From contig JACCVJ010000659.1 in assembly GCA_013698215.1 (NCBI GenBank), forward strand, positions 1 through 5,793: a stretch of 5,793 bases of DNA. The letters run 5' to 3'. The position numbers and the translations under genes were made by a program. Source of the stretch: Tatlockia sp. (GTDB lineage: Bacteria; Cyanobacteriota; Cyanobacteriia; Cyanobacteriales; Chroococcidiopsidaceae). Every line of letters begins with the position of its first letter. Position 1 is the first letter of the stretch. Positions 5,413 through 5,793 of this stretch are shown piece after piece. A model generated the notes under the pieces. It saw only the letters and a program-made list of their open reading frames with translations, was not told the origin of the DNA and searched no databases.

Positions 5413-5793
5413 TTAATAATCATCATCATTTAATCCTGGTTTTGCCATAGCAATTGGCGGCGAATTCCAAGGCGCAATAAAAGGTAGAAGTGCCAACCCA
5501 GGTATTGCGGCTACAATCGAAAGCAGAAAAAAGGTTGACCAACCTGTCATGACGGCTATTTGTCCGGCGGGGGCTGAGATGATGTCACGACTAATAGCAA
5601 CTAAGCTTGAGAATAAGGCAAATTGGGTGGTTGTGAAGCTGTGGTTGCAAAGACTCATCAAATAAGCAACGGTAACGACGGTAATTAAACCCGCACACAA
5701 ATTCTCGATATTGATTGCTAAGACGAGCAGAGAATAATTTTTTCCGGCGATCGCCAAAGCATAATAACCTAAGTTACTCAGTAATTGGAGAAT
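5413..5793 (-). CDS. AmpG-like MFS transporter, C-terminal part
   Basis: The frame is open to the right edge, so the start lies outside the window; the TTG codon at 5757 is internal. About 126 residues are visible. They hold roughly three hydrophobic segments (NYSLLVLAINIENLCAGLIT..., the region after TTTQFALFSSLVAISRDI, and FFLLSIVAAIPGLALLPFI) and a short acidic tail ending DDDY. The order IENL-x-A-G...MSLCN...T-Q-x-ALFSSL...PAGQ...GWSTFF matches the last helices of AmpG-type permeases of the major facilitator superfamily. AmpG proper imports muropeptides released from peptidoglycan for recycling. Cyanobacterial relatives are often annotated only as MFS transporters, so the substrate is open. 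The gap to the next gene is 81 bp, with no obvious terminator. Confidence 0.78.
   Translation of the reverse strand: MLQLLSNLGYYALAIAGKNYSLLVLAINIENLCAGLITVVTVAYLMSLCNHSFTTTQFALFSSLVAISRDIISAPAGQIAVMTGWSTFFLLSIVAAIPGLALLPFIAPWNSPPIAMAKPGLNDDDY

Overview
The window looks like cyanobacterial chromosome. The HIP1 octamer GCGATCGC occurs eight times in 5.8 kb, where chance would predict about 0.1. The gene families fit this: a NarM-type nitrate-reductase-associated protein, a HetI/Sfp-like phosphopantetheinyl transferase and a cyanobacterial-style HEAT-repeat protein. The DNA is moderately AT-rich. A HetI-like protein does not by itself imply heterocysts, and the genus cannot be named from this window.

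Layout: the left half is on the + strand. It starts with the C-terminal end of a PsiE-family membrane protein, followed 8 nt later by narM. A 419-bp AT-rich gap holds no gene I can support. Next come a 608-residue free-standing NRPS-type adenylation protein and a phosphopantetheinyl transferase (PPTase). Related GTAGAGAC palindromes flank the PPTase gene, one in the gap upstream and a palindrome with tandem half-copies just downstream. The right half is on the - strand and converges on the PPTase. Read in its own direction it has the end of an AmpG-like MFS transporter, a 79-residue single-pass membrane protein of unknown function, a GNAT acetyltransferase starting 2 nt after that protein's stop, and a HEAT-repeat protein.

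How the genes may work together: PsiE and NarM are a plausible co-transcribed pair. The adenylation protein and the PPTase form a natural-product pair on paper, because a PPTase installs the arm that an NRPS carrier domain needs. But the adenylation protein has no carrier, condensation or thioesterase domain.

The adenylation protein is the most interesting object here. It starts in what looks like a C-A linker and stops where a carrier domain should begin. Its A3 ATP loop has lost one residue. The Asp that normally holds the substrate amino group is Asn. Cores A5 and A7 are changed. A roughly 45-residue extra segment between cores A8 and A9 resembles the junction left after loss of an N-methyltransferase domain. 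The 608-codon frame is nevertheless intact. It is either a recent in-frame relic of an NRPS module or a stand-alone enzyme that has taken on another role. The sequence alone does not decide between these.
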